Source: a virus. From it: 64,000 nt of DNA. The notes beneath the pieces are model-generated. The model was not told the DNA's origin, searched no databases, and saw only the letters and a list, made by a program, of their open reading frames with translations. Position 1 is the first letter of the stretch; each line of letters begins with the position of its first letter. Shown here piece after piece: positions 33,718-44,700 of this stretch. The stretch is taken from positions 1-64,000 of IMG/VR virus record IMGVR_UViG_3300017917_000952. The stretch is one strand, 5' to 3'. A program made the translations under genes and the position numbers.

Positions 33718-34904
33718 AACAGGTGGCAGTTATCGGAGCAGGTATTACTGGACTCATGTCTGCATATTATCTTGCTAAATCGGGATACAAAGTTGTTGTG
33801 TTCGAACAAGAACACTATCCTGCTATGAGAACTAGTTTTGCTAACGGAGGACAGATTAGCGTCAGCAACAGCGAGGTCTGGACTACTTGGAGTAATGTCA
33901 AAAAAGGCATCAAATGGATGTTTCAAAAAGACGCTCCATTATTAATTCGACCAAGTTTTTCTCTTTCAAAAATTGCATGGTTAACGAAATTTCTTTTTCA
34001 TACTATTTCTAATGCCTATGCAAAGAACACATCAGAAACTATCTGTCTAGGTTTAGAATCTAGAAAACTCTATAAACAAATTATAGAAGAAGAAAATTTA
34101 GAATTTGATCAAAGTTTCTGCGGTATCCTACATTTTTACAAAGATTCACAATACATGAATAATGCGGTTTCGGCAAAGGAACTGTATAACACTAACGGTT
34201 GCGAATGGGATATACTCAGTGCTAACGAAACTCTTAAAAAAGATCCTGCACTCGAAGACATAGAATTTGTTATCGGAGGCGCTTGGACTGGAGGAGATTG
34301 GACTGGAGACATTCATAAATTCTGTAAAGAACTGTCTAAAGTACTAGTACAGAAATACGGCGTGGATTTTGTGTTTGATTTTAAAATTCAAAAACAAGAT
34401 ATTTCTTCTATTTTTGAAGAGTTCGATTATGTCGTAGTATCAGCAGGTGTTGGTTCTATAAAACTTGCAAAACTTTTAGGTGACTCGCTGCCTATCTATC
34501 CTGTAAAAGGTTACAGCATTACTATTAATGTTAAAGAAGAGGATATGAAATATATTCCTAAAATTAGTCTACTCGATGACCAGGCTAAGATTGTAACCAG
34601 CACATTGGGTAATAGATTTAGAGTAGCAGGCACAGCCGAGTTAGACGGGGAAAATTACGATATTAGACGAGATAGAATCGAGCCGTTGTTAAATTGGGTG
34701 CATGATAACTTTCCAAAAATTGATACAAGCAATTATTCAAGTTGGGCTTGCCTAAGGCCAATGACTCCAAATATGATGCCTATTGTCCGCAAAGGTAAAA
34801 ATAAGAAAGTATTCTATCATGCAGGGCACGGACACCTAGGTTGGACATTGAGCCCGGCAACGGCTAAAAAACTAACGGAGTTGATTCAAAATGCAGATGA
34901 CTGA
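33714..34904 (+). CDS. DadA-like FAD-dependent D-amino acid oxidoreductase
   Basis: 396 residues of the DAO family. The FAD motif GAGITG is at 8-13, SFANGGQISVSN near 41-52 is the DadA-type segment, and HAGHGHLGWTLSPATAKKL closes the FAD site. DadA oxidises D-amino acids to keto acids and passes electrons to the quinone pool. It could salvage D-Ala or D-Glu from peptidoglycan; the actual substrate is unknown. Coupled to the aldolase gene by ATGA. Confidence 0.82.
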   Translation: MKQVAVIGAGITGLMSAYYLAKSGYKVVVFEQEHYPAMRTSFANGGQISVSNSEVWTTWSNVKKGIKWMFQKDAPLLIRPSFSLSKIAWLTKFLFHTISNAYAKNTSETICLGLESRKLYKQIIEEENLEFDQSFCGILHFYKDSQYMNNAVSAKELYNTNGCEWDILSANETLKKDPALEDIEFVIGGAWTGGDWTGDIHKFCKELSKVLVQKYGVDFVFDFKIQKQDISSIFEEFDYVVVSAGVGSIKLAKLLGDSLPIYPVKGYSITINVKEEDMKYIPKISLLDDQAKIVTSTLGNRFRVAGTAELDGENYDIRRDRIEPLLNWVHDNFPKIDTSNYSSWACLRPMTPNMMPIVRKGKNKKVFYHAGHGHLGWTLSPATAKKLTELIQNADD

Positions 34905-35031
34905 TAAAGATTGGTTAGAAAGAATTAAAATTGCATATAAAGCATATCCATTCCCTAATAAGGATATTGAATCGTTTATTAGTTGGATGTATAAACAGTA
35001 TGGCATTGTAGAAAAAAAGGATAAAGAATGA
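34891..35031 (+). CDS. Unknown 46-residue protein
   Basis: ATG 34891 follows ACGGAG at good spacing; TGA at 35031 overlaps the UXS start by ATGA. Small amphipathic protein with Trp and Tyr ([25 protein letters not shown]). It bridges the DadA-like and UXS genes and keeps translation continuous. Confidence 0.6.
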   Translation: MQMTDKDWLERIKIAYKAYPFPNKDIESFISWMYKQYGIVEKKDKE

Positions 35032-35966
35032 AAAAGATTTTAGTAACCGGCGGCGCTGGATTTTTAGGTAGTCACTTGTGTGAAAGACTTGTAGACCAAG
35101 GTCACCACGTTCTGTGTGTAGACAACTATTTTACAGGCAGTAAAAATAATATTGCACACCTACTAGATAACAAAAATTTTGAAGTCATTCGACAGGATGT
35201 CTGCTTTCCATTGTATGTAGAAGTAGATGAGATTTATAATCTTGCCTGCCCGGCAAGTCCTTATTACTATCAATGGGATCCTATTCAAACAATGAAGACC
35301 AGTGTGATTGGTACCTACAATATGCTAGGTCTAGCCAAGCGCACTGGTGCTAAGATCCTACAGGCCAGTACTAGCGAAGTATACGGTGATCCCACAGTAC
35401 ACCCGCAGCCAGAAGAATATTGGGGAAATGTAAACCCAATTGGAATCCGTAGTTGCTACGACGAAGGTAAACGTGCTGCCGAAACACTCTGCATGGATTA
35501 CTTCCGTATGCACAATGTTGATGTGCGTATCATTCGTATTTTTAATACCTACGGTCCTCGTATGGCACAGAATGACGGGCGTGTAGTCAGTAACTTTATT
35601 GTACAGGCTTTACAAGGCAAGGATATCACAGTCTATGGTAGCGGAGAACAAACTCGCAGTTTCTGCTATGTAGACGACCTCATTGATGGTATGATTGCTT
35701 ACATGGCCTTAGATGCCGCAGACGGTATGCCCGGTCCTATTAACCTAGGCAATCCCGGAGAATTTACCATGAATGAATTGGCCGAAAAAGTTATTGCCCT
35801 AACTGGTACTAAGAGCCAGGTGCTACATCCACCATTACCGCAGGACGATCCAAAACAGCGTAAACCCAATATCAGCCGCGCTAAGAGTATTTTAGGTTGG
35901 GAGCCAAAAATTCCTCTAGAAGAAGGACTCAAGAAGACCATTGACTATTTCCGCAAAATAGTGTAA
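35028..35966 (+). CDS. uxs: UDP-glucuronate decarboxylase (UDP-xylose synthase)
   Basis: 312-residue extended [13 protein letters not shown] at 7-16 binds [13 protein letters not shown] with Glu117, and Tyr144-x3-Lys148 (CYDEGKR) complete the active site; the SEVYG and NTYGPRM patterns match UXS rather than dTDP-glucose dehydratase. It turns UDP-glucuronate into UDP-xylose. The UDP-glucuronate could come from the dehydrogenase at 19025. Confidence 0.9.
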   Translation: MKKILVTGGAGFLGSHLCERLVDQGHHVLCVDNYFTGSKNNIAHLLDNKNFEVIRQDVCFPLYVEVDEIYNLACPASPYYYQWDPIQTMKTSVIGTYNMLGLAKRTGAKILQASTSEVYGDPTVHPQPEEYWGNVNPIGIRSCYDEGKRAAETLCMDYFRMHNVDVRIIRIFNTYGPRMAQNDGRVVSNFIVQALQGKDITVYGSGEQTRSFCYVDDLIDGMIAYMALDAADGMPGPINLGNPGEFTMNELAEKVIALTGTKSQVLHPPLPQDDPKQRKPNISRAKSILGWEPKIPLEEGLKKTIDYFRKIV

Positions 35967-35969
35967 AAT
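35941..35969 (+). promoter_or_regulatory. Sigma70-like promoter
   Basis: TTGACT (35941-35946), 17 nt and TAAAAT (35964-35969), inside the end of the UXS gene and 22 nt before ATG 35991. Confidence 0.62.
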
Positions 35970-35990
35970 ATTACATTATAGGAGTTAATT

Positions 35991-36167
35991 ATGGAATCTT
36001 TTCGTAACTGGTATGTTTGTAACCAAGACGCAATTACCTGGTTTCTTATTGGTTGGCTTACCTTTGCCGGGTTTGATAGTCTAGCAACGGGTAGTTATAT
36101 TTGGGCGGCTGTGAGTTTTATTCTTGCCTACTTTAATTACAAACTAACTGCTGTGAGACTGCAATGA
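35991..36167 (+). CDS. 58-residue protein with one or two membrane helices
   Basis: ATG 35991 after a TAGGAG ribosome site, TGA at 36167 overlapping the next start. Hydrophobic segments ITWFLIGWLTFAGF and YIWAAVSFILAYF separated by a short turn suggest a small hairpin membrane protein. Function unknown. Confidence 0.65.
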   Translation: MESFRNWYVCNQDAITWFLIGWLTFAGFDSLATGSYIWAAVSFILAYFNYKLTAVRLQ

Positions 36168-36328
36168 CCAAGTGGACCATCACTGTAGAAGAAGATCCAG
36201 AAACAGGAGAGCTTATCTTGCCTTTACCAGAAGATATGCTCAAAATGCAAGGGTGGGTTGAAGGCGACACACTCGAGTGGATTGATAACAACGATGGTTC
36301 ATGGAGCCTTCAAAAGGTAGACAAATGA
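36164..36328 (+). CDS. AbrB/MazE-like small protein
   Basis: 54 residues from ATG 36164. TITVEEDPETGELILPLPED and LKMQGWVEGDTLEWIDNN follow the swapped-hairpin AbrB pattern (ELxLP...GWxEGDxLEW). Phages often carry such single-domain proteins; role unknown, DNA binding possible. ATGA overlaps on both sides. Confidence 0.7.
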   Translation: MTKWTITVEEDPETGELILPLPEDMLKMQGWVEGDTLEWIDNNDGSWSLQKVDK

Positions 36329-36933
36329 AAACCTTTATTCAAGTAGGAGCAGGCGCAGGTGATCGAGATCCTAGCGCCAACTTTGTAGACGGGTTTACAC
36401 GAATGGTCAAGGCTCTAGATCCTGCTACTGTAGGTAGGGTTTTACTTGTCGAACCAAATCCAATAAACATACCCTTTTTGCAAGAGTGTTGGAAAGATTA
36501 TCCGCAGGCAGAAATTTACAATATTGGTATTGTTCCTAGTTCTTACACAGAGCGTACTATTACTTTTTATTATGCCTTGTCAGATGGTCCACATTTTCAA
36601 TGCACAAGCATTAAAAAAGAACATACTCGACAGAGCAATTTGGGCCAGTTCATTGCACCCTGCGAGACTCTAACAGAGTTTTTAACCAGAACAGTTGACA
36701 AAACCTATATCGATGTGTTAGCATTAGATATTGAAGGTATTGACGGCGACGTTATTATTGACACTAATTGGGACTCTTTCAACATCGATCAACTGAGTTT
36801 TGAGTATACAAACCTCGGCGGTCAGACAGAGCTTGTGAAACAACATCTAGAAAAATATAACTTTGAGTACATGGGTGTCGGACTTGACCGAGACGGACTC
36901 GACTGGATGTATCAAAAAAGAAAGACACTATGA
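36325..36933 (+). CDS. FkbM-type SAM-dependent methyltransferase
   Basis: 202 residues from ATG 36325 (ATGA overlap). Rossmann motif TFIQVGAGAGD at 3-13, RVLLVEPNPINIPFLQ as motif II and IDVLALDIEGIDGDVI as the FkbM-characteristic motif. Such enzymes methylate sugar hydroxyls. It lies between UXS and UvdE genes, so a glycan target fits the nearby sugar genes. Confidence 0.82.
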   Translation: MKTFIQVGAGAGDRDPSANFVDGFTRMVKALDPATVGRVLLVEPNPINIPFLQECWKDYPQAEIYNIGIVPSSYTERTITFYYALSDGPHFQCTSIKKEHTRQSNLGQFIAPCETLTEFLTRTVDKTYIDVLALDIEGIDGDVIIDTNWDSFNIDQLSFEYTNLGGQTELVKQHLEKYNFEYMGVGLDRDGLDWMYQKRKTL

Positions 36934-37958
36934 CTAAGCGTATTGGCTTTGCCTGCAAGTGGATTGATCATGCAGGCCAAGTTGACGGCATCAAACCCAA
37001 AGATGATGCTAAAAAATACAACACCGGCGCTACAACTGTTGCTTGGCTAAATAGACAAAGTCAGCATGTAGCCGAAGAAAAACTATGGGACCTAGTTAAA
37101 GGTAACATCGAGGCTACTCGACTTCTAGTTAAAAGAGTAGGGGAACTTGATGAAAATCGTAGAATGGTTCGACTCAGTAGCGATATCCTTCCTGTGTACA
37201 CTGAGCCAGTATGGGGCAAGTTTTACAGGCTATCCGATGTGCGAGACTATTGCGAAAGAGGATTTGGGCAAATCGGAGATCTGGCTCGCGAGAATAATGT
37301 GCGCCTCAGTTTTCATCCTGGCCAGTTTACTGTCTTGGCATCTGATAACCCAGATATTGTAAATCGCAGTATTGAGGAGTTTGAGTATCATGCAGATATG
37401 GCCCGTTGGATGGGATACGGTAAATCGTTTCAGGACTTTAAGATCAACGTCCACATTTCGGGTCGAGCCGGTACAGAAGGTATCCGACAAGCCTATAAGA
37501 GACTCAGTCCAGAAGCCCGTAACACACTTACCATCGAAAACGAAGAAATAAGTTACGGTCTTAACGACTGTCTTGAACTAGCAGATATTCTTCCGATTGT
37601 TCTCGATATCCACCACCATTGGATTCGCGAAGGTGAGTATATTTCTGCCAATGACTGCCGTGTTCAACAGGTAGTAGATTCATGGCGAGGTGTACGTCCA
37701 GTTTTGCACTATTCGGTGAGTCGAGAAGATATCCTTGTAGGCCACGATCCTATGGTTCCTCCTGATCATGCTCAACTGCTAACCGAAGGACACAAAAAGC
37801 AAAAGCTCAGAGCACATTCTGATTTCTACTGGAATTCAGCAGTTAACGAATGGGCACTGAGCTTCTTAGGTACACATGATATCATGTGCGAGTCTAAGGC
37901 TAAGAATCTTGCAAGCGAAAAACTTGCAGAGCAGGCACGTAAATTACGCCTTCTTTGA
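36930..37958 (+). CDS. uvdE: UV damage endonuclease UvdE
   Basis: 342-residue TIM-barrel nuclease that nicks 5' of UV photoproducts. Family blocks in order: GFACKW, RLSSDILPVYTEP, SFHPGQFTVLAS, NVHISGRAG, TIENEE, LDIHHHW, HYSVSRE, HSDFYW and DIMCESKAKN, supplying the metal ligands. Useful for a phage in sunlit water, where it supports repair independent of the host. Coupled by ATGA to the methyltransferase; the end overlaps the convergent gene by 15 nt. Confidence 0.93.
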   Translation: MTKRIGFACKWIDHAGQVDGIKPKDDAKKYNTGATTVAWLNRQSQHVAEEKLWDLVKGNIEATRLLVKRVGELDENRRMVRLSSDILPVYTEPVWGKFYRLSDVRDYCERGFGQIGDLARENNVRLSFHPGQFTVLASDNPDIVNRSIEEFEYHADMARWMGYGKSFQDFKINVHISGRAGTEGIRQAYKRLSPEARNTLTIENEEISYGLNDCLELADILPIVLDIHHHWIREGEYISANDCRVQQVVDSWRGVRPVLHYSVSREDILVGHDPMVPPDHAQLLTEGHKKQKLRAHSDFYWNSAVNEWALSFLGTHDIMCESKAKNLASEKLAEQARKLRLL

Positions 37959-38285
37959 TTTCTTAGTTGCTTTCATAGCCGCTGCCTTTTTAGGTGCGGC
38001 TTTTTTTGCGGCTGGCTTTTCTGCTTTAGGAGCACGAGGTTTGCGTGTCTTTTTAGCAGGTGCTTCCTCTGCTACAGGAGCAGGAGGAATTTCAACAACA
38101 CCGGCGCCTTCTACAACTGCAACAGGTGTAGGCTCGGGTTGAGGTGCAACATCACCAGCAGGTACAGGTGCATCAACCTTATAAGGTGCGTCAGATGTTT
38201 CTGTAACAACTGGCTCATCCTTCTTGCGGAAGAATACAAAGTAGCCAACTACGGCAATGACTAATAGTCCAATAATTAATTCCAT
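37944..38285 (-). CDS. Membrane-anchored histone H1-like protein
   Basis: 113 residues from the inner ATG at 38285, which follows AAGGAATCC on the minus strand. One membrane helix (ELIIGLLVIAVVGYFVFF, residues 2-19), a Pro/Val/Ala-rich linker and a C-terminus rich in Lys, Ala and Pro (AKKTRKPRAPKAEKPAAKK) like H1 tails. It could tether DNA or RNA to the membrane. The Lys-rich coding region also contains a plus-strand terminator. Confidence 0.7.
   Translation of the reverse strand: MELIIGLLVIAVVGYFVFFRKKDEPVVTETSDAPYKVDAPVPAGDVAPQPEPTPVAVVEGAGVVEIPPAPVAEEAPAKKTRKPRAPKAEKPAAKKAAPKKAAAMKATKKSKKA
37977..38007 (+). terminator. Terminator for uvdE inside an antisense gene
   Basis: AGCCGC (37977-37982) pairs with GCGGCT (37996-38001), with an inner CCT/AGG extension and a loop of T, followed by a run of seven T to 38007. 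On the plus strand it should stop the uvdE transcript; on the minus strand the same bases code for Lys and Ala codons. Confidence 0.6.
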
Positions 38286-38379
38286 GATATGGATTCCTTT
38301 ACGTAAATTGTGATTATATTTACTATTCACTAAATATCTATGAAACAAAAAATGGAGGGCAATCTAACCATATTAAGTA

Positions 38380-38393
38380 GGTAGATATCTACC
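38380..38393. repeat. Perfect 14-bp palindrome
   Basis: GGTAGATATCTACC in the 134-nt gap between the histone-like gene and ATG 38419. It could be an operator or a weak hairpin before the A/T run. The rest of the gap holds a CTAAATA box near 38330 and nothing else clear. Confidence 0.4.
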
Positions 38394-38418
38394 AAAAATT
38401 TTTATTTGGAGTAACATA

Positions 38419-38643
38419 ATGCCCAACAGCATCCAATCTACAGATGTACTCATCGACGAGTACGAAGAAACAAACGAAGACGCCACAGAAGATTTTACCT
38501 TTGTTCTACATTCAGACGGTAGTTTAAAATCATTTTCTGTACCACAACATCTAATGGATGAGATTCCCGAAGAAGTTCAACTAATACTAGGGCTTTTTGG
38601 AATAGAAGATATACACCAACTTAACGATAGAACTATCCATTGA
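38419..38643 (+). CDS. Unknown 74-residue acidic protein
   Basis: Acidic protein after a TTTGGAG ribosome site (DEYEETNEDATEDFTF), second half helical (EEVQLILGLFGIEDIHQL). It precedes the giant fibre. Function unknown. Confidence 0.65.
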   Translation: MPNSIQSTDVLIDEYEETNEDATEDFTFVLHSDGSLKSFSVPQHLMDEIPEEVQLILGLFGIEDIHQLNDRTIH

Positions 38644-38651
38644 CTTCAGTA

Positions 38652-38687
38652 AAACCACTTTTTGGTAAATACACTACAAAGTGGTTT
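38652..38687 (+). promoter_or_regulatory. Hairpin with TAAATA box in its loop before the tail fibre
   Basis: AAACCACTTT (38652-38661) pairs with AAAGTGGTTT (38678-38687); the 16-nt loop contains GGTAAATA, like a late box. The GAGG ribosome site starts four bases after the stem. The layout matches the hairpin at 31900. Confidence 0.5.
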
Positions 38688-38701
38688 ATTGAGGAAAATC
38701 A

Positions 38702-41700
38702 ATGTCTTTACAACTAATTAATTTAGGAGAAGGTGCGAACAGCGGCACCGGGGATAGCATCCTAACTGCGTTTCAAAAGGTAAACGATAACTTCGTTCAA
38801 ATTTACGGAACCGTAAATCCTTCGGAACTAAACTATGATGCCCTGGCTTCTATAATTTTAAACAACACATCGAGCTTTGTCTCACTGTTTTCTAGTCTCG
38901 GAATTACCGCAGATAATGTAAATTACGATTCCTTATTAGATCTACTTGAACTAAATTCCTCTACATTCGCAACATTTTTATCCGGGTTAGGCATTACCGG
39001 CACAACAATTTCTACTGCAACCTCTTTGAGTTCTGGACAATTAACACAGGTCCAGGGATTAATTGCAACTAGCACAGGTAGTATTGCCTTAAGATTTAAC
39101 CAGTTAGAAACCACATTTAACAATTCGTTAACCAACCTCAATAATGCAATTAATACCAAGGCTAGCATAAGCGACGTTAGCATTGCGATCAGTAACAGTA
39201 CAGCAAGTCTAGCCACACGAATCAGTGGACTACAAACCAACTTTACTCAACTACAAGGTTCATTAACTAACTTAACATCTGTTGTTAACACTAAGGCCAG
39301 CATCACTGATGTTCAGACCGCTGTAAGCAATAGCACAGCAAGTTTGGCAACAAGAATTAGTGGCCTACAAACTAACTTTACTCAATTACAAGGCTCGTTA
39401 ACTAACCTAACCTCTGTAATTAACAGTAAGGCCAGTATCACTGATGTGCAGACCGCTATCAGTAATGCAACCGCTAGTATTGCAATTAGAGTCAGTGGAC
39501 TCGAAACAAATTATACCAACGTCAACAATAGTTTAACCAACGTCGGTAACTGGATTAATATTGGTAGCAATGCTGCTATCGTAAATCTACAAAGTGCTAT
39601 CAGTAATAGCACAGCAAGTATTGCCACACAGATCAGTGGATTACAAACTAATTTTACACAAATACAAGGCTCATTAACTGGATTAACTTCAGTTATCAAC
39701 AGCAAAGCCAGCATTTCGGACGTACAAACTGCTATCAGTAATGCGACCGCAAGTATCGCAACTCGTGTTACAGGTCTTGAAACTAATTTCAGTGCTGTCA
39801 ACAACAGTTTAACCAATGTCGGCGTATGGGCCAACTTGACCAGCAACGCTGCGATTACCAATTTACAAACTGCAATTAGCAATAGCACAGCAAGTATTGC
39901 CACTCAGATCAGTGGGCTACAGACTAATTTCAATGCAGTCAGTAACAGCCTAACAAACGCAGGAACCTGGATTAATCTAACCAGCAACGCTGCGATTACC
40001 AATTTACAAAGTGCTATCAGTAATAGCACAGCAAGTATCGCCACACAGGTTAGTGGACTACAGACAAACTTCACCCAACTCGAAGGATCGTTAACTGGCC
40101 TAACATCTGTTGTTAACAGCAAGGCCAACATTACAGATGTTCAAACTGCTATCAGTAATGCGACTGCAAGTATCGCAACTCGAGTTAGCGGACTAGAAAC
40201 AAACTATACAAACGTATCTAACAGTCTAACTAATGCAGGCAGTTGGATCGATATCGGTAGCAACGCTGCTATCACCAATTTACAAAATTCTATTAGTAGT
40301 AGTACAGGTAGTTTTGCCACACAGATTAGTGGATTACAGACCAACTTCACCCAGCTCGAAGGGTCTCTAACAGGATTAACCTCTGTCGTTAACAGCAAGG
40401 CTAACATTACAGATGTTCAAACTGCTATCAGCAACGCAACCGCAAGTATTGCAACTAGGGTATCTGGTCTAGAGACCAATTACACCAGTGTTGATAACAG
40501 TCTAACTAATGCAGGAAATTGGATTAACTTAACTAGCAATGCTGCAATTACCAATTTACAAAATTCTATTAGTAGTAGTACAGGTAGTTTTGCTACACAG
40601 ATTAGTGGATTACAGACTAACTTTACTCAGTTAGAAGGATCTCTAACAGGATTAACTTCTGTTGTCAGTACTAAGGCCAGCATAACAGATGTTCAAACTG
40701 CTATCAGCAATAGCACAGCAAGTTTGGCGTCAAGGACATCTAGCCTAGAGACTAACTTTACAAATGTTAATAACAGTTTGACCAACGTCGGCGATTGGGC
40801 TAATATCAGTACCAACGCTGCAATTACAAACCTACAAACTGCAATCAGCAATAGTACTGGTAGTTTGGCAACACAGGTAAGCGGCCTACAGACCCAATAT
40901 AATGACCTGGCTAATTCTGTTACTACGTTCTCGACTTACACTCAAGAAGTTATCAGCATCAGCAACAGTTTTACCAGTGTTCTAACCAGTATCAACAATC
41001 TGCAGACTGCGTTTAATACGTTATCGACCGGTACAGGTGCAACTGTAGAATATGTTGACACCGCAATTAGTAATAGCACAGGTAGTTTTGCTAGTACGCT
41101 GAATACTCTTCAGACTAACTTTAATACCGTACAGAACACACTGACTAATATTAACAATAGTCTAACAAACATTGGCAATTGGTCGAATCTTGCTAACAAT
41201 TCTGCAATTACAGGTATTAACAACAGTTTGACCAATGTTGGCACATGGGCAGATATTCAAAACAACCTTGCTATTTTAGGCATTAACAACAGTTTAACCA
41301 ATGTCGGTAACTGGGTCAATTTAAGTAGCAATGCTGCGATTACAAACCTACAAACTGCAATCAGCAACAGTACTGGTAGTTTAGCCAGCAGTGTTAACGC
41401 TTTACAGACAAGTTTCAGTTCACAACAGAGCACAATTAATGACCTAAACAATACATTAACCAATGTTAATAACAGTCTAACTAATTTGAATAATAGTTTG
41501 ACTAATGTAGCAACATGGGTCAATTTAAGTAGCAATGCTGCGATCACAAACCTACAAACTGCAATCAGCAACAGCACCGCAAGTATCGCATCAACTGTTA
41601 ACACACTACAGACAAACTATACCAGCCAACAGACTACTATTAATGCAATTAATAACACCCTGACAAACGTTAATAACAGTCTAACTAATTTGAATAATAG

Positions 41701-44700
41701 TTTGACTAACGTAGCAACATGGGTTAACCTCAGTAGTAATGCTGCGATTACTAATTTACAGAACGCGATTAGTGCAAGCACAGGTAGTTTGGCTACAACT
41801 GTTAACACCCTACAGACTAACTTCTCAACCCAACAGGGAACCATTACTGGTCTTCAAGGTAGTTTAACCAATGTTCTAAATACTCTAACTGACATCAACA
41901 ACAGTTTGACCAACGTTGGTACCTGGGCTAACCTATCGACCAATGCTGCTATTACTAATCTGCAGACTTCTATTAGTAACAGCACAGGCAGTTTAGCATC
42001 TTCTGTTAATACACTACAGACAAATTATAACAGTCAACAGGCAACAATAACCAATATCAACAACAGTTTGACCAACGTTGGTACCTGGGCTAACCTATCG
42101 ACCAATGCTGCTATTACTAATCTGCAGACTGCAATCAGCAATAGCACTGGTAGTTTGGCTACCAGAACTTCTGCCCTTGAAACAAACTTTACAAATGTTA
42201 ACAACAGTTTAACCACGGTTGGTACTTGGGCTAACTTGAGTAATAACGCTGCGATCACAAACTTACAGACTGCTATCAGTAACAGCACCGCAAGTTTAGC
42301 CAGCAGTGTAAGCACTCTACAGACAAACTTCACAAGTCAACAGAGCTCGTTAACCAATATCAACAATAGTTTGACTAACGTGGGCGCATGGACTGGTATT
42401 AACGGCTCTATTACAAACATTAACAACAGTTTAACTAACGTCGGTTCGTGGGCTAACTTGAGCACCAACGCTGCAATTACTAACCTACAGACTGCTATCA
42501 GTAATAGCACTGCAAGTTTAGCGACAAGAGTAACTGGTCTTGAAACTAGTGCAACTTCTTTCAACGGGTCTATTGTAAACATCAACAACAGTCTAACTGG
42601 TATTGTAAGTTTAACAACTACCAAGGCTTCTATTAGTTACGTTGATACAGCAATTAGCAATAGTACTGCGAGCCTTGCAACAAGCGTAAGTACCCTACAG
42701 ACAAATTATACAAGTCAGCAGAGTTCGTTAACTAATATCAACAATAGTTTAACCAACGTTGGTAACTGGGCTAACTTGAGCAATAATGCTGCAATTACGA
42801 ACCTACAGACTGCAATTAGTAACAGTACTGCAAGTTTGGCCAGCAGTGTGAGCACACTACAGACTCAGTATACAAATCAACAGAGCTCGTTGACTAATAT
42901 CAACAATAGTTTAACCAACGTTGGTAACTGGGCTAACCTGAGCAATAATGCTGCAATCACAAACCTACAGACTGCAATTAGTAACAGTACTGCAAGTTTG
43001 GCAACAAGAACATCAAGTCTAGAAACTAACTTTACTAACTTGAACAGTTCGTTGACCAACGTGGGCGTATGGACTGGTATTAACAACAGCCTAACATCCA
43101 TTGTTAACCTAACTACAACTAAGGCTACGATCAGTTACGTTGACAATGCGGTAAGTGGCAGCACTTCGAGTTTAGCATCTAGTGTAAGTACCTTACAGAC
43201 AAACTATACAAATCAACAGACTTCTATTACCAACATCAGTGGTAGTTTAACTAACATTGTCAGTAACATTGCAACCAATTATGCAACTATTACTACAATG
43301 AACACTGCTATCAGTAATAGTACTGCGAGCTTGGCATCTAGAGCATCTACTCTAGAAACAAACTATACTAACCTGAATAGTTCGTTAACCAACGTAGGTG
43401 TATGGACTGGTATTAATAATAGTTTAACATCTATTGTTGCCATAACAACTTCTAAGGCCACGATCAGTTACGTCGATACTGCTGTAAGCAATAGCACTGC
43501 TTCTTTTGCAACCAGAATCAGCAATATCGAAACTGTTAATACTAACCAAGCGAACTCGTTAACCAACGTGGGCGTATGGAGTGGTATCAACAACAGTTTA
43601 ACATCTATTGTTTCGCTAACTACAACCAAGGCAAGTATCAGTTATGTTGACACTGCTGTAAGCAATAGCACCGGTAGTTTTGCAACTCGTGTTTCAAATA
43701 TTGAAAGTAGTGCAACAACATTTAACACTGCTATTGGTAATATCAATAACTCTTTAACAAACTTTAATACTTCCTTGAATACCAAGGCAAGTATTACCTA
43801 TGTGGACACTGCTGTAAGTAACAGCACTGCGTCTTTTGCTACTCGAGTTACAAACATCGAAACTGTTAATACTAACCAAGCCAGTTCTCTAACTAACTTC
43901 GGTAATAGTTTAACTAACGTAGGTGTTTGGACTGGTATTAACAACAGTTTAACATCTATTGTTGCTCTAACTACAACCAAGGCAAGTATCAGTTATGTTG
44001 ACACTGCTGTAAGCAATAGCACCGGCAGTTTTGCTACTCGTATCAGTAACATCGAAACTGTTAATACTAACCAAGCGAACTCGTTAACCAACGTGGGTGT
44101 TTGGACCGGTATTAATAACTCGTTGACTTCGATTGTTGCAATAACAACAACAAAGGCTACCATCAGTTATGTTGACACTGCTGTAAGTAATAGCACAGGA
44201 TCGTTTGCTACTCGTATTAGCAATATTGAAACAGTTAATACTAATCAGGCAAGTTCGTTAACCAACATCAATAACACCCTAGGTACCAAGGCATCTATTA
44301 CCTATGTTGATACTGCTGTAAGTAGTAGTACCGCTAGCCTGGCAACCAGTGTTCAAACACTAACCAGCAACTACAATGGTCTAAGTGCTACAATCCAAAC
44401 ACAGCAAAGTACTATTAACGGATTAACTGCTACCTATAGTGTAACTGTTAATAGCAACGGTGCAGTAAGCGGATTTAAGTTAAACAGCAACGGAACAACA
44501 TCTTCGTTTATTGTTCAAGCCGACCAGTTTAAGATTTACACATCAACCGGCGCGGCCGCACCGTTCAGTGTAAGCGGTAATACTGTCACAATGTCTAACG
44601 TAAACATCACCGGTGGTGTTAGTGCTAGTGCTATTCAGGCTGGTACCATTAGCGTCGGAGTTAAGATTCAATCTTCAGACGGTAAATTCGTCATTGACTT

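Noticed and set aside
38923-43980. Many Val/Leu-rich minus-strand reading frames opposite the giant fibre
   Set aside because: They are reverse shadows of the Ser/Asn/Thr codon repeat, lack ribosome sites and share the same repeated text.
39100-44300. Regular DNA repeats that might suggest a CRISPR array
   Set aside because: The repeats are in one long coding frame, vary at synonymous sites and have no unique spacers.
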